A DNA stretch of 64,000 bases from Pelobates cultripes (GCA_933207985.1 OW240916.1:78852364-78916363); one strand, 5' to 3'; shown: positions 41,396 to 53,395, counted from the stretch's first letter. The notes: a model not told the origin generated them from the letters alone. Translations and numbers: made by a program.

Positions 41396-43235
41396 ATGGC
41401 CGAATCCCGTTTTTTTTAAACACTCCTCCCGACTCCACTACATCTAATTGATCCCCTAGTCACCCCTCAGTGCCCCTAAGCCCCATATTACCTAGTTTTT
41501 AAACTTTATTTTCTGCCCTGACCTAGGTCCTGGGCGCCGCCATCTTTGTGTGGGTAGATGAAGGCCCTGTGGAACACGTCATCTGCCCACACTAGATAGC
41601 GCTGTGAAATTCCCGCAAATACCCAGTTAAACACTTGGGCATGCGAACGGCAATTTCATCCATTCATTCATCAGAAAGATGAATGAATGCATAGAAATGT
41701 CAGACGAACAAACACCGAATATCGGTGTTCGTTTGTTCATTCAGTTTATTACGAGGGAGCTACCGGCTCGCAGTTCCCTCCTTGTAAAATGTAAAAAAAG
41801 AAGCGGCAAGGAGTAGTGCTCCCTGACACTTCCTAAGCCCCCAATGCCCTCCCTCACTCTATGAGGGTAAATATGACCCCCATAATTGCATAAGGGGGTT
41901 TGAAATCTCAAGTAGGGGCATGTCTACTAAAAAGTAGCCTGTGGCTGCTCACTGTTGTAAACAATTTTTTAAAAGGGGGGGGGGCTTTTTTCCTCCCCTA
42001 AATAGGGGGGACATATTGTCCTCCCCCTGGCCTCCACCTCTGAGCAGCGGGTGGGGGCTCTAAATAGCATTGAGGAGGGCCTATTGTCCTCCCCTGGCCC
42101 CCCCTGAGCGGAGGGTAGGGGCCCAAAATGAGTATGGCGGGCGGGACCTATTGTCCTCCCCCCGGCCCCCACCCCTGAGCGACGGGTGGGGACTCTAAAT
42201 AGCATTGAGGGGGGGCCTATTGTCCTCCCCCCGGCCCTCCCCGAGTGGAGGGTAGGGGCCCTAAATGAGTATGGCGGGGGGGACCTATTGTCCTCCCCCC
42301 CAGCCCCCACCCCTGAGCGGCGGGTGGGGGCCATAAAAACAATGAGGGGAGGACCTATTTTCCTCCCCCCTGGACCCCACCCCTGAGCGGTGGATGGGGC
42401 CCATAAATAACAATAAGGGGGGCCTATTGTCCTCCCCCCCGGCCCCCACCCCTGAGCAGCAGGTGGGGGCCCCAAATGAAAATGTCCCCCCTCCAAGGTG
42501 TCTAGGGGTCCCGAAGCCCCTAGTCACCCCCCACCGAAAAACAAAAATTATTAAACCCCTACCTAACCCCCTCACCCTAAAAATAGTGAGGGGGAATAAA
42601 AGAACTAGGGACTACTTGTCTTATGGAGGTTTCCTACGCCTGACCATCTCTAACCAGCGGTGGAGAAATTTCCCCACAATTCTTACCTTTCCTCTGTGTT
42701 CCCGTGATGCTTCCTTTCACTTTTCCCAAACGACCTGTCATTTAGACAGAACGCCGGTGAAACTGCAGAATTGCATCCTAACAGAATGAGAACAGTTTCT
42801 CTATTCGTGTTAGGACGCAATTCGGGACTTCGTTCAGATCGGAATTTCATTTGAATAAATGAAACTCCGATCCTATTCGTGCCGTGGCTGCATCTTGCAG
42901 CCGCTTAGTAGATAACTCCCTTATTCCCACGATATTAGGGAGCTATCCACCAAATAGCTGAAAGACCTAAATTGGTCTTTCAGTCAAAGCCTGTGGCTGC
43001 CCACTGTTAAAAAAAAAAAAAAGTACCCTAGTGTCCCCCCTCCCGAGCCCCCACCTGTGCCACGCGAGTGGGGTTATTATACTGAAGGGGGGACCTAGAG
43101 CCCCCCCCGGCACCCACCCCTGAGCGGCAGATGGGGGCCCTAAATGAGAATGTGGGGGGGACCTATTGTCCTTCCCCCCCGGCCCCCACCCCTGCTCGGT
43201 GGGTGGGGGCCCTAAAAAACAATGAGGAGGGGGAA
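41396..43235. repeat. Complex repeat with GC-rich minisatellite
   Basis: After a region with small palindromes (ATTCATTCATC ... GATGAATGAATG near 41664-41690) come two blocks of a GC-rich tandem repeat: 41975-42500 and 43020-43230. Units of about 70-80 bp contain GGGGGGACCTATTGTCCTCC, CGGCCCCCACCCCTGAGCGG and TGGGGGCCCTAAATGAG. The blocks share a left flank (GTAGCCTGTGGCTGC and AAGCCTGTGGCTGC, then a C/A or T/A homopolymer), so a larger segment was duplicated. The 175-codon minus-strand frame at 41969-42496 is a by-product. Confidence 0.8.
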
Positions 43236-43345
43236 CTATTCAAGCCAACCAATCAGAGTGCTCTGTGTCATTTTACACAGCGTGGGAAAATTCAAAAGAA
43301 CCTTCCCACACTGTGTAAAATGACTAGCACTCTGATTGGTTGAAT
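43236..43345. repeat. Inverted repeat with CCAAT/ATTGG cores
   Basis: CCAACCAATCAGAGTGCTCT and CATTTTACACAG are mirrored by CTGTGTAAAATG and CACTCTGATTGGTTG, giving arms of about 45 bp. A third, partial copy (CCAACCAATCAGAGTGTTCT) follows at 43353. Confidence 0.8.
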
Positions 43346-43379
43346 TCCAAGCCAACCAATCAGAGTGTTCTGAGTCAAA

Positions 43380-44225
43380 TTGCAGGGCGTGGGAAGGCTT
43401 TATAAGCCTTTCCCCGTCCTGCGGAGCTCAGTCTGCACCGTGCCCTCGCCGGGTGAAGATGGATTAATTTTTTAGCATTGTTTTTTTTCTTTTTCTGCAG
43501 ATTTTTTCTTGTGCTCTGGTTTTTTATTTTATTTTTTACAAGTTCGACGGGTATTATAGTTTTTATTTGATAAATAGATAGCATGTAAATGGTGGACAAA
43601 ACTTAATGTTGTGTGTAGATTGTAGTTTGTGAATACCTTAAACAGAAATACAATTTTTGTCACTTACTGTAGGTGTGAACAAAAAATAAAATTGGTCAGA
43701 TACCCTGCTCATGGCTTTATATAAAAATACCTAAAAGCATTTGTTCACATATAGCTTCCTATAAAATACCAGGTAATGAATATCTGGATAAACTGTTGAA
43801 AGTAGCTGTGCTTGTGTAAAACTAAGGTCGTTTTTGAAAAATGCCCTTTCTGAGTGTAGCTCTTCTGTACCCAAAATTGATTTCCAAATTTTCCCATTTT
43901 ATTTTCAGTAGGCAGCTGAGCTGCATATCCTACCTAAAATAGTTAATAATTAAACCTATACTAAATCACTGCTAAACAAGCAAAATCTCATTAAATCCAG
44001 GAGTTGTGAGTTCAATCCCTCATTATAATAACTACAGTTTAAATAATAAAAACAGTTTCCTGAATACTGAGTATATATTTATATATTGTAAACTCTTTTA
44101 GTGCGTGAGGCATTCCATTTACATTGTCTGGTTATATCTGTAAGGATGCTATTTGCATCCAAGTTAGTGAACATGCACACATAGTGCACTATAGTGGTTA
44201 TGGTGCATGGAGTGTTCCTTTAAAA
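43380..44225. other. Non-coding, no gene seen
   Basis: AT-rich; ends in a MITE-like terminus GGAGTGTTCCTTTAA near 44207-44222. No gene recognised. Confidence 0.5.
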
Positions 44226-46490
44226 ATAAATAAATTTCCCCCTATCTCCATTACTGTTTGTACTTCCTCTTGAGTCATTAGCCTACAATATCAGGGCACA
44301 CACAGGCATACAGGGAATACAGATCAATAATAAGGTCCATAAGATCACACTATTTGCCAAAGAAATTTTCTTGAACTTGACTTCCCGTGCTACCTCTTTG
44401 CCACTCCATGTTGAAGGACTTTTGACCATGTTGAAGGACTTTGGGAAGTTGTCGTTTTATAAACTAAACAAGGTTAAAAACAAGCTTTCCCGATAGGCAT
44501 ACCAAGTATAGAAGTACATGACTTACAACAGAAGTTCAACCTCAACTGGAGGACTGATTATCTAATTTATTTGGGAATACAAATCCCAAAATCCATTTCT
44601 CTTTTACACAAATACAACCATCAGCCCATTCTTCAAAACATTAAAAAGGAGTTGCGCACCTGGAAAAATGTCATGGTTTCATTGGAAGGCCGCATACACG
44701 CACTCAAAAAGATGATACTCACTAAACTACTCTTTGTTTTTCTATCACTACCAATCTCACCTCCACAATCTTTCCACAAAGATGCTTAAAATGTTATCCA
44801 GTCATTTATTTGGGAATAAAAGAGGGCAAGACTGTCCTGCAAACTGATAGAACAATCTACTGCCTGGGGAGGTATGGGTGTTCCGAACAGAGAAGCTTAT
44901 TTTAGAGCCACAATATTAGCACAAGAAAGGGCACCACACACTGATGAAGGTACCCTTCAGTGAGTGTAAATGGAATCATACCAGACTCCGAGATGTGGTG
45001 TGCCACCGATAGCTCTCTTGATGTGGACACCCAGTTGTTTCAGAGAGGCGTCCTATCACTGCTACCCAACTACATCCCTGGCCATTAAGACGTGGTACTC
45101 AGTTATGCATCACCTAAAATCACCCAAGCTCTATTCAACCTTAGCATTGATAGCAGCCCTACAGTTAGTGATACCAGAACTCAACACAACTCCATGGCTA
45201 GAGCAGAGCATACGATACATATAGCAAGTTATGAAAGGTGGCAAAATGACACCATTCCCTGAGTTACAAACTTCCTTCACATTACATCTTCTACGGCCTC
45301 CAACTTAAGAGTGCTATCTTGAAATTGGTGGATACGGGCTGGGACATAAATATAACCCACTTCCCACATCTCCTCCCAAATGTACTTAAGTTGTTGGTCT
45401 ACTCCTACCAAACCCAAAGCATTGTTTTTGTGCTACCGTGCACTCCAATCAAGAACTGAACATGATAGTATAAAACAGAAATACATGTTGCTGTGGGAGA
45501 GGGACGGTGGGATGGACTTTGATGTGGAGGCCTGGATCAAGCTACTGAATGGTCTGAAAGGGGTCACCTGGTGTTACAATCATATTGAGGCACATAGGAA
45601 ATTCCTGTACAGGTGGTAGATAGATTACATAAGATTAACCCCTCCATTCACCATCACTGCTGGAGATGTATGCACTCCACAGGCACGCCCATTCATATCT
45701 GGTGGGAATGCCCACTTATCACACCATTCTGGACCCAGGTCCAGGATCTCCTCAAAACCTTTACAATAGGTACTATTTGACTAGAGGAATTCACGTATTT
45801 GTGCATGGCTTTCCCTAACACGTTACCCTGGTTCCACCGGGCACTAGCCACACATGTAATTCTCGCAGCTAAACACTTGATAGCTCTCAGATGGAAAAGT
45901 CAGAAAATCCTCACCACACAGGAACTAATAGATAAATTACCACACCAACTGCACATACAAATTCATTTTTACCAAATATCAACAACAAAGAATAGAAGCC
46001 ATATGGATGCCTTGGCATGAGAAATTCCCAAAATGATAGCACTCGGGGTCCAACAGAACCATGCTCTGGCTTGAGTCTAATTGCCAGTTTGGAATGGTGG
46101 GCTTGTTCTCGAGGTGGAACCATATTCGATCCTAGCTCATGCTATTGAATAACAAAAGAGGTATCTGATGTCTTAATTTCGGTTATTACTATCATTACTC
46201 ACCCATATTCCCCAAGTGCGTTCCTGTCACAAAAAACAACAAAAAAACAAACAAAAAAAACACTGCCATAGCAGAAACTTGACGTCTCTGTCTATGCAAA
46301 GGATTCAGACAAATGGAGACATTCCTGTTCATACTGCATAGTGTTGGTTGACTATTTCCATTACTGTAATGCTTATAAAGGCTATGTGATACTCTTTTTG
46401 GAATGTACTAATAACCTTGATGTCCCCCTTGATCCCCACCCTCTTTCTGTAACCCCACCTTGCTTTAAAAAATAATAAAGTTCAAGTTGG
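44226..46490 (+). pseudogene. L1-type LINE, copy C, 5'-truncated ORF2 remnant
   Basis: Begins inside RT with P-L-S-P-L-L-F-V (about 44239), then L-F-A-K-E (44349-44363) where the catalytic F-A-D-D is expected, so both active-site Asp are lost. The RT thumb (44571-44789), C-terminal region (44970-45620) and the Cys-rich C-W-R-C ... H-I-W-W-E-C motif (about 45659-45712) follow in changing frames. A 3' UTR ends near AATAAAGTTC and an A-rich tail (46470-46505). Truncation at the 5' end is normal for a LINE. It is older than copy B judging by stops. Confidence 0.82.
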
Positions 46491-46504
46491 ACAAAAATAA
46501 ATAA

Positions 46505-47213
46505 AGGCAATTTAATATATCTTAATATATATTTCTATTGCTGGTATTTTCTTTTAAACCTGATAAAAAATTTTGTATCTATTTTTTTTCCCTTCATTGT
46601 GTAACATTAACATTCATCAAACAAACCATAAAATGACAACAGATTGTTTTGTATATACATAGATATGGGAAGCCAAGATTAATGATTATAACACAGGGAC
46701 CAGATAATGAAATAAACCAACATAAAATATATATTGTTATTGGATAAATTACTTCAATCCAACAGCTCCTCATAACACTAGTGGATGTGCAGATATACAC
46801 AGAGAAAATCAATAGTTAGATTAATATTTATATCCAAATGATGTACTCAATTTGAATTTACACCCCATAGTAAATACTTTACTTATCATAGACAGGGTGA
46901 CTTAATCATTTCTTGCTTTTCTCTCGTGTTAACTTTAGTTTTACTGTGCAAAGCAATTCAAAACAAATTTTAAACTCAACTCTTTACTTCAGTGCAGATT
47001 ATCACACTAGGATAGATTGTAATACATAGAAACAATGCTTGTATTTATGTTTGTTTGTTTATTTATTTATTGATAGATCTATCTTCTGTTTATCTTAGGT
47101 TTCTGAAGAGGAAATTAAATGGCAAACCCTGCCTTCTCAGAATAGCAACTTGCTCATTTCAAAATCCATGGTTTTGTTCTAGATGTCAGAGATGGAGGAG
47201 TGACCCAGGGCTC
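46505..47213. other. Non-coding, no gene seen
   Basis: AT-rich sequence between the L1 remnant and the Ngaro element; nothing recognised. Confidence 0.5.
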
Positions 47214-47215
47214 TA

Positions 47216-47396
47216 ATGTAGCCCATGGAACAGCACAGCTAAGGGCCTTGACACGGCTAGGAGACAGGCATAGGAGGGGTTAAGATATAGGGGCTGGCTG
47301 GCATAACTGGAGGAGGGGTTTTGTATTAGAGGAGTATATTTAGTGGCCAATTTAGATCAGGGGCAATCTTAATAATACTCACTTACCTGTTTTGTG
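47216..47396 (+). repeat. Ngaro split repeat A1
   Basis: Left repeat of the element. Shares CCATGGAACAGCACAGCTAA, GGCTAGGAGACAGGCAT and AACTGGAGGAGGGGTTTTGT with A2, and after the LTR insertion in A2 also CTCACTTACCTGTTTTGT. Identity is about 90% by eye. Confidence 0.9.
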
Positions 47397-49352
47397 CAGG
47401 CTGTGTGGTGTCTCTGCCTTGTGTCTTGCAGGTGCTGCTGGTGGAAGAATGGAGGATTGGCTGGCTGGTGTCCATGCTGCTGCTCAGCAGAGAGGTGTTT
47501 CCTGGCTCCAGGAGCATCTGGGAGAGGCCCTGGTTCCATCTGGGCCTTCGGCTTCTGGGTCCACAGCAGCGGATGGAGTGCTTCCTGGTCGCCCCACTCA
47601 TCGAACCAGACCTCCACAACGATTGAGCCCGAGCACTGGCTCCACCAGGAGGTGAGGGGTAAGCCCATCCCTCGGAGCAAGGGAGTTCGGGAGGTCATGG
47701 ACGGTGTCACTGTGCGCATTCCTGGGAACGAGGCTTGAACCGTACGTTTGGGCCATGAATGAAAGGTGCGTTCAGGCCGTGAACAGGAATTGGCTGGAGG
47801 TGGTGAATGTTCAGGCCAAGGACAGGCGAATGCAGAGGTTGGAGTACGTTCGGGCCGCAGACAGGCTTGTTCAGATAGGAGAGCATGTTCGGGCTGCATC
47901 GGGTGCATGTTCGGGACGCGAACAGGCGTGTGGAAGTTCTGCAGAAAGTTCGAGCCCGACCAGGAGGTCGGTTCTTGCTGCAAACAGGAAGGTCAGGAAA
48001 CTGCTGCATGTTCGGGTCGCAGGCTGGAAGAGTGTTCGGGCCACAAAGGGAGTCCAGGTTGCTGGGTTCGGGCTGCATTTGCAGAAAAGAGCTGGAAGCA
48101 CCACAAACGGCTGGGTGGAGACTGGCTGGGACAGCCACAGCAGGCTCTGCAACAGGCAATGGAGGCGCTGGGAGTGCTGTTGGTCAGGATGGAGAGGTGG
48201 TTCCAGCTGGTGACACATTGGGTGAGTTGTCCCCCATCCTAAGGGGTCGCATGTCCAGGGGCAGCAAGCTTACGGTGGGAAAGTGGGTGACAGGCAATGG
48301 CTTGGTCACCTAAGGAAATCGACTGGCTTCTCCTAGCAGCGAAGTTTATCCATGGGGTCGCCTCGCAAGTCAGCATCTAGTTTGCCTGGCATGGGTAGAG
48401 GTGGCCCTAGGGAAGAGCCCAGTGAGGGGGACCCTCATTAGATCCATTAGATCCCCATCACAGGTGGACAAGGAGCGCCACACTCAGGCATGCTACGGCA
48501 ACAGAGGTCGCACTATAGATACCGGAGTGACATTAGGGAGCAGACGGGCCATCATGGTGGGGGATCCCAAAGGGCAGCTACCCAGGAGCGTAATTTGTGA
48601 TCCCCTGTTAGGGCCGCAGTCGCAGCGGATCTGGCTCATCTAGCAGGTGTTCCCGGGGGGGACTATGAGACACAGCTGGTCGGGAGTGGGTACGGCCACG
48701 GGAGAATGGTGGCCAGGCGCAGGGAGGATGAGTCTGTCACCGGGTCCCAGCGAGAGAGTAGGGTGGCCAGGTATCAGTCAGTTATCGGAAAATTCCCAAG
48801 ACGTTTGGGAATTGGTTGAGGGCGTTCTACATTCTACTAAGTGTGGTGGAGAAGAAATCCTCGGAGCACTGCTCGTAGTTGTTCTGCTACTTGGATGGGA
48901 TTTGGGAGGAGTACCGCACTTACGGAGGCTTGGCGTGGTGGCGGTACGACAAACAGTTTCAGTAGAGGCTGTTGGTCAATCCGGGCATTAGGTGGGACCA
49001 GATGGACCTACTGCTGTGGATGAAGCTCATGATGGCGCAGAAGGTGTCCCCTTTTCAGCCCAGGGCAGGCGCGGGATCTGCTTCCACCTCACCGGCCATC
49101 AACAAAAAAGGGTTCTGCTGGGGCGTGGCGTGCTGTTTCAAACACAAGTGCTGTTGTAGAGGTGCACATAGGTCCAACCGCTGTTTCAAGAAAGGTAAGT
49201 CCTTCCCTGTGCGAGGAACGGCGGGTGGGGCAGGGGCACCCTCTGCCGCTGGGGCAGTCGCCTGTGAAATTTGGTGCGATGTTGCCGTGGCTAAGCAGTT
49301 ACAGTAACCAGGAGGCTGCTGGGTTGATGCGGGGAGGGTTCCTGAGGGGTTT
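47397..49352 (+). pseudogene. Ngaro gag-like region with zinc knuckle, degenerate
   Basis: No single frame spans the region, so the protein cannot be read through. Two features stand out. From about 47755 to 48070 the DNA repeats a word of the type GTTCGGGCCGCAGACAGG every 40-60 bp, encoding V-R-A-A-D/N-R-like motifs in one frame. Near 49100-49205 a Cys/His cluster (F-K-H-K-C, G-A-H, C-F-K-K-G-K) resembles the zinc knuckle found before RT in DIRS-order elements. Many overlapping open frames on both strands reflect high GC content and are not separate genes. Confidence 0.5.
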
Positions 49353-50214
49353 ATGATTCCGTTTCAGCGGTGGGTGAGGGTCCTGAATCTGAGGAATCTG
49401 AAGTCAGTGGGGGATTTCCCAGAGGTGGTGAGGGAGGGGGTGCAGTTAGGGAGGATGGTGGGGCCGTTCATGGAGCCTCCGTTGAGTGACATGCGGGTGT
49501 CGCTGTTGGGGGTGGTGGCAAAGAAGGAGGCCAGTAAGTACAGTTTTTTCATAATTTATCGTACCCACATGGAGCTTCGTCGAATGATGATATTGACAAG
49601 GCCCTCTGCTCGGTGTCGTATGCATCATTCGACCAAGCGGTCGGGTTGGTTCAGTGGGCAGGCAGCGGGGCGTTGATGGCCAAGGCGGACGTGGAGGCGT
49701 CTTTTCGCTTATTGCCCATCCACCCCGACTGTCATCATTTGCTGGGCTGCTTTTTTGAAGGGCAGTATTTTGTCAACCTGTGTTTACCGATGGGGTGTTC
49801 CATCTCGTGTGCGTACTTCTTCTTGAGTGGGTGGTCAAATACGTGGCGTGCACTAAATTCGTGGTCCATTACCTAGATGGGTTTTTTTGTGTCGGGCCTG
49901 CGGGTCGGCGGTGTGCCGTATAGGGTTGAGAATTTTGGAATGAGTTGCGAATGTCTTTGGAATACTGCTGGTGGGTGACAAGATGGTTGGGCCGACTACG
50001 TGCTTGTCCTTCCTGGGATTGGAGATAGATTTAGTCTGGTTACCAGAGGACAAGTTAGGGGCACTGCGGCAGGCGGTGGCGGTGTTCCGGGAAGCTAAGA
50101 AGGTTACTTTACAGGTGCTTCAGTCATTGGTGGGCCAGCTCAACTTTGCGTGCCAGGTGATCCTCTCCAGGGCCACCAACAGGGTGGTGTTACCGCACAG
50201 CTACATTCAGGTGT
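49353..50214 (+). pseudogene. Ngaro reverse transcriptase
   Basis: RT of the DIRS/Ngaro type in at least two frames. Visible are a palm motif K-A-D-V-E-A-S-F-R-L-L-P-I-H (about 49681-49722) carrying the first catalytic Asp, the turn L-P-M-G-C-S-I-S-C (about 49786-49812), and Y-L-D-G (49870-49881) where Y-L-D-D is expected, so one of the paired Asp is lost. Frame changes occur near 49620 and 49880. Sequence continues into the RNase H after the LTR insertion at 50215. Confidence 0.82.
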
Positions 50215-51215
50215 ATGTGACTGACCGCCTGGAACCCTGACTGGGCACCTCCGCCAACGGATGCTTCCTAGCTGACGCTGAGGACCGTATGCACCACACC
50301 GGACACCACAAGCACTGCAGACTCCACAACTGCTGTAGCTTAGCTGGGATTTCGCCGTCTTCCTCCCACCCTGGACCAACTTCTGATATCCAGGACCGTG
50401 TGGGAAAGACCTCTCCTCCAGGAGAGTATAGCTGTATAGCTCTTATAAGTGATATAGCAGTATAGCGGTTCCCCTCCAATCACAAGATCAAGCTACGTAC
50501 TATACTAAACTCAATTATCTCCACACACAAAAAACACATTTTTACAAAACCCCCAAAACACCTTAAAACACATAAAATCCCCACAAATGTTATATCCTCT
50601 GATAGTCCTGATCTGGGTGACCAGCATATCCAAAAATCACCCAGATCAGTTCAGGGGTTCAGAAATTTTATGGAAGTCATGTGTTTGACCGACCGCATGT
50701 CCCATGCCCAAAACGGTTCCAGAGAATTAGGGCTTGCGGTCGGTCTAGTTCGGTAGTTTGCAAACAAACTACCGAACAGAGTCAATAGTCTTACCCTGGA
50801 GCTTGTTCCCTTCATCCAGACGAATGATCTCACCGAACAGAGCCCTTCTAAGCTGAATAGAAATAAAAACAGGTGATGATGGACGTCCAGCGGTGTTCGG
50901 GAGTTTCTGTATCCGATTTCAGTTCCATGAGATTCATGCCCAAACATCGCTGCCTGGGTTCATGCTAACAAGATGGCCGCCACCTCGTGGTTGTTCATAG
51001 GAATCGCAGCCACCCAGATGAACAATTAGAACACTGCGGTGAGAAACGTTCTAAGTTGTTAATAGGTGTTAACAAGCTACAGGCTGATCCCAATTGCACG
51101 AACAGACCCTGTTTGAAGGATTTTAGCCAGGTTTATTGCAGGGGCCATAGTCACAGGGTAAAAGGCTGGCAAATAGTCCCTTCCAAACCCCAGTGGTGAA
51201 GTGGCTTTTGCCACA
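50215..51215 (-). mobile_element. LTR inserted in Ngaro RT/RNase H, minus orientation
   Basis: About 1.0-kb non-coding block. Its left 250 bp match the reverse complement of the right part of the LTR at 53535-54312 (shared words GACGCTTCCTAGC-like, CACCGGACACCACAA, CTCCAGGA and GTGGGAAAGACCTCT), and its right end TTTTGCCACA mirrors that LTR's TGTGGC start. GGTGT flanks both sides (50210-50214 and 51216-51220). The middle part is diverged and contains a GTTCGGTAGTTTG ... CAAACTACCGAAC palindrome (about 50747-50780). The exact left base is uncertain. Confidence 0.65.
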
Positions 51216-51763
51216 GGTGTTTGCGTACATGAAGGCCAATCTGGATGTGTGGCAGGTTTTTCTCAAGTACTTTACTGGGTAGGTGTATTTCAGGGAGCTC
51301 GTGGCATCTTTGCTGGACTTGGAGTTATTCCCGGATTCATTGGGGCTCATTTCACAGGACATTGGTGTGCCGAGCCATGGCTGGATGAGTGGAAAGCCAG
51401 CCAGCTCATCCGCAATTTGGCGTTCCTTGAATTCTTTACTTTGGTGGTGGCCCTGGCATTCTGGGGGCAAGAAGGTTATCTTCTTAACTGACAATATGTC
51501 AGTGGTGGAGGTGGGTAATGGTTTGTTTGCTTCTTCTATACCTGTCATTCGGCTCCTTCGCCACTTTGTTCTTTCTTGCATGCAGTTTAATGTTGTGTTC
51601 AGGGCACAGCACGTGCCTGGGCTGTTGAAAGTGGTGGCTGATTCGCTTTCTTGTTTTCAGTGGGAACGGTTTTGGGAGGCGGCTCCGGGCGCTCAGATGG
51701 AGGGAGTACCTTGTCGGGAGGACGTGTGGCAGCTAGGGACATCTTGTTTGGCGGACTCATAAT
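51216..51763 (+). pseudogene. Ngaro RNase H
   Basis: Resumes after the LTR. Frame 51283-51762 includes F-L-T-D-N-M-S-V-V (about 51484-51510, with a catalytic Asp) and H-V-P-G-L-L-K-V-V-A-D-S-L-S (about 51610-51650, ending in the usual A-D-x-L-S motif), the RNase H pattern of DIRS-order elements. One stop at 51762 and minor frame changes upstream. Confidence 0.8.
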
Positions 51764-52600
51764 GAGGGTCGTTGGTGCCGTCCACATGGGCGGCCTACAT
51801 CAAGGTCTGGCAAAAATGGGATGCTGCAATGATGTATGCGGGAGGTCAGGATTTGGCTGCGGTGTGGTTTGAAACGCTCTTATGGTTCATTTGCAGGTTA
51901 TTTGCTTTGGGGGCCTCTCCATCTGCCATAGGGCACAACATGGCGGCCTTGGCATTTTTATTTAAGCTTAATGGGTGGGAGGATTTGACCAAGCATTTCA
52001 TGGAAAATCAGGCTATCAAGGGGTTTTGGAGAGGCAGGTCCTTGCGGTATTCGAGCAGGCCGGTGTCCTTCGAAGTTCTGCAGGGTTTACTCTGCTTTGA
52101 AATATTTGTTTTTCAGAGTACAAAGTTTTGTTGTTTTCCGTAGCGTTTAGTTGGGCATTTTTGGGGGCATTCAGGATAAGTGAGTTGGTGAGCAGCAATT
52201 GCTTGGGGGTTACAATGTGCAGTCGTGGAACTGTGGCGGAATCGGGTGGGGCTACATCTCGCTTGTTCCAAAACGGACGTGTTTGGGAAGGGTGCCACTG
52301 TGACACTTTTTGCGGTACTAGGCATGGCAGGGACTTGTGCAGTGGCTTTCCGGGTGGCTCGCTCCGGGTTAGGAGGTTCGTTCTTGATGCATGCCGATGG
52401 CTTGTCACTATCTAAGTTTCAGTTCCTCAGGGTTTTTCTGTTGGCCTTGGGATGGTTGGGCTTGGGGCCGGGACAGTTTGGGACACATTCGTTCAGGATT
52501 TGGGCTGCCACAGAAGCAGCTTGGTGGGGTTTGGGGAATGACCTGATCAAGAAAATCAGGAGGTGAGAATCCTTAAGATTCAGATCATATGTTAGGCCCA
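51764..52600 (+). pseudogene. Ngaro tyrosine recombinase (YR integrase)
   Basis: Integrase of the phage lambda type, which would insert circular DNA. An N-terminal SAM-like domain (51772-52110, T-W-A-A-Y-I-K-V-W) is followed by the catalytic domain: box I Arg in G-A-F-R-I-S-E-L (Arg codon 52173-52175), H-x-x-R in T-H-S-F-R-I (His 52486-52488, Arg 52495-52497) and the nucleophilic Tyr at 52588-52590. Frameshifts occur near 52125 and 52250, and an in-frame TGA (52564-52566) stands just before the Tyr. All four catalytic residues I could look for are still encoded. Confidence 0.88.
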
Positions 52601-52675
52601 ACCAGTTAGTTTAAGTTTGGTTGCAATGGTTTTTGTTGTTCTGTGTTGGTAACATGTTTTTGTTACGCAGGTTGG

Positions 52676-53116
52676 ATTGCGTGGGTGATGGGACACTCGT
52701 ATGTGTACTGGGCACAGCGGAGAGCTGCAGTTCATCGTCATAGCATACCGCTGGGCTTCTCGCACTCGATGGTACAGATTAAGTGATTTGACTTTAGGGG
52801 TTTTAGTTGGCAAGGGGTGTACTTGGAGCTGTTTAGAAGGATTAGAGAGGGTAGAGTGCCTGATATTATTCTGTTTCATGCCGGGTGAAATGACTTAGGC
52901 TTGATTTCACAGAGGGTTTTGATCTTGAGGATGAAGAAGGATTTGGAAAGGTTGAGGAAGGTGGTCCCTGGCATGGTTGTCGTATGGTCAGAGATGGTTC
53001 CGAGGTTACAGTGGCGCCATGCCAGGGACCACCCGGTGGTGGCAAAGAGTAGGGGGAAGGTAAATAAAGTCATGGCGACTTACGTTAAGCGTTTGAGTGG
53101 AGTGGTTGTTGGTTGA
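52676..53116 (+). pseudogene. Ngaro SGNH hydrolase
   Basis: C-terminal hydrolase domain found in vertebrate Ngaro elements. One frame reads A-W-V-M-G-H-S-Y (Ser nucleophile codon 52697-52699, block I), then F-H-A-G-stop-N-D-L-G (52874-52900), where the block III G-x-N-D motif is broken by TGA at 52886-52888, and a long helical C-terminus to 53116. A second in-frame TGA lies near 52781. Its role in the family is unknown. It sits directly after the recombinase and before B1, as expected. Confidence 0.82.
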
Positions 53117-53224
53117 TGGAGTGCATCTGTCAGACTAGGGTTGGACTTTTTGGTTTTAGGGTTTAAGGAAGGTTGTCAGCTTTTTTTGGTGGGTGGCACT
53201 CAGTAGCTCAAGGTGTTGAGCTTT

Positions 53225-53394
53225 TGAGCTATGGCAGGGGATGGATAGAGAAGTTGGGGTGTAAGTTGTTTGTTTTAAATTTTTTATATATTAATAAAGC
53301 TGTGATACTTTCCTAAATAAAGGTGTCTGAGTATTTGTGGGGAGGGGGTTTCGGGTTTATCACGCATTTGCCAGAAAGGCAACTATGCATATGT
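53225..53394 (+). repeat. Ngaro split repeat B1
   Basis: Matches B2 from GGGGATGGATAGAGAAGTTG onward, lacks about 300 bp present in B2's middle, and ends TAATAAAGCTGTGATACTTT ... GGCAACTATGCATATGTCA. The A2 repeat starts at the next base. An AATAAA lies at 53289 and again near 53315, possible poly(A) signals. Confidence 0.85.
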
Positions 53395-53395
53395 C

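Noticed and set aside
41969..42496. 175-codon Gly/Pro-rich minus-strand ORF
   Set aside because: A by-product of the GC-rich minisatellite; both strands are open because stops are rare in it.
47707..48159. 150-codon minus-strand ORF in the Ngaro gag-like region
   Set aside because: GC-rich antisense shadow over repeated words; all recognisable Ngaro domains read from the plus strand.
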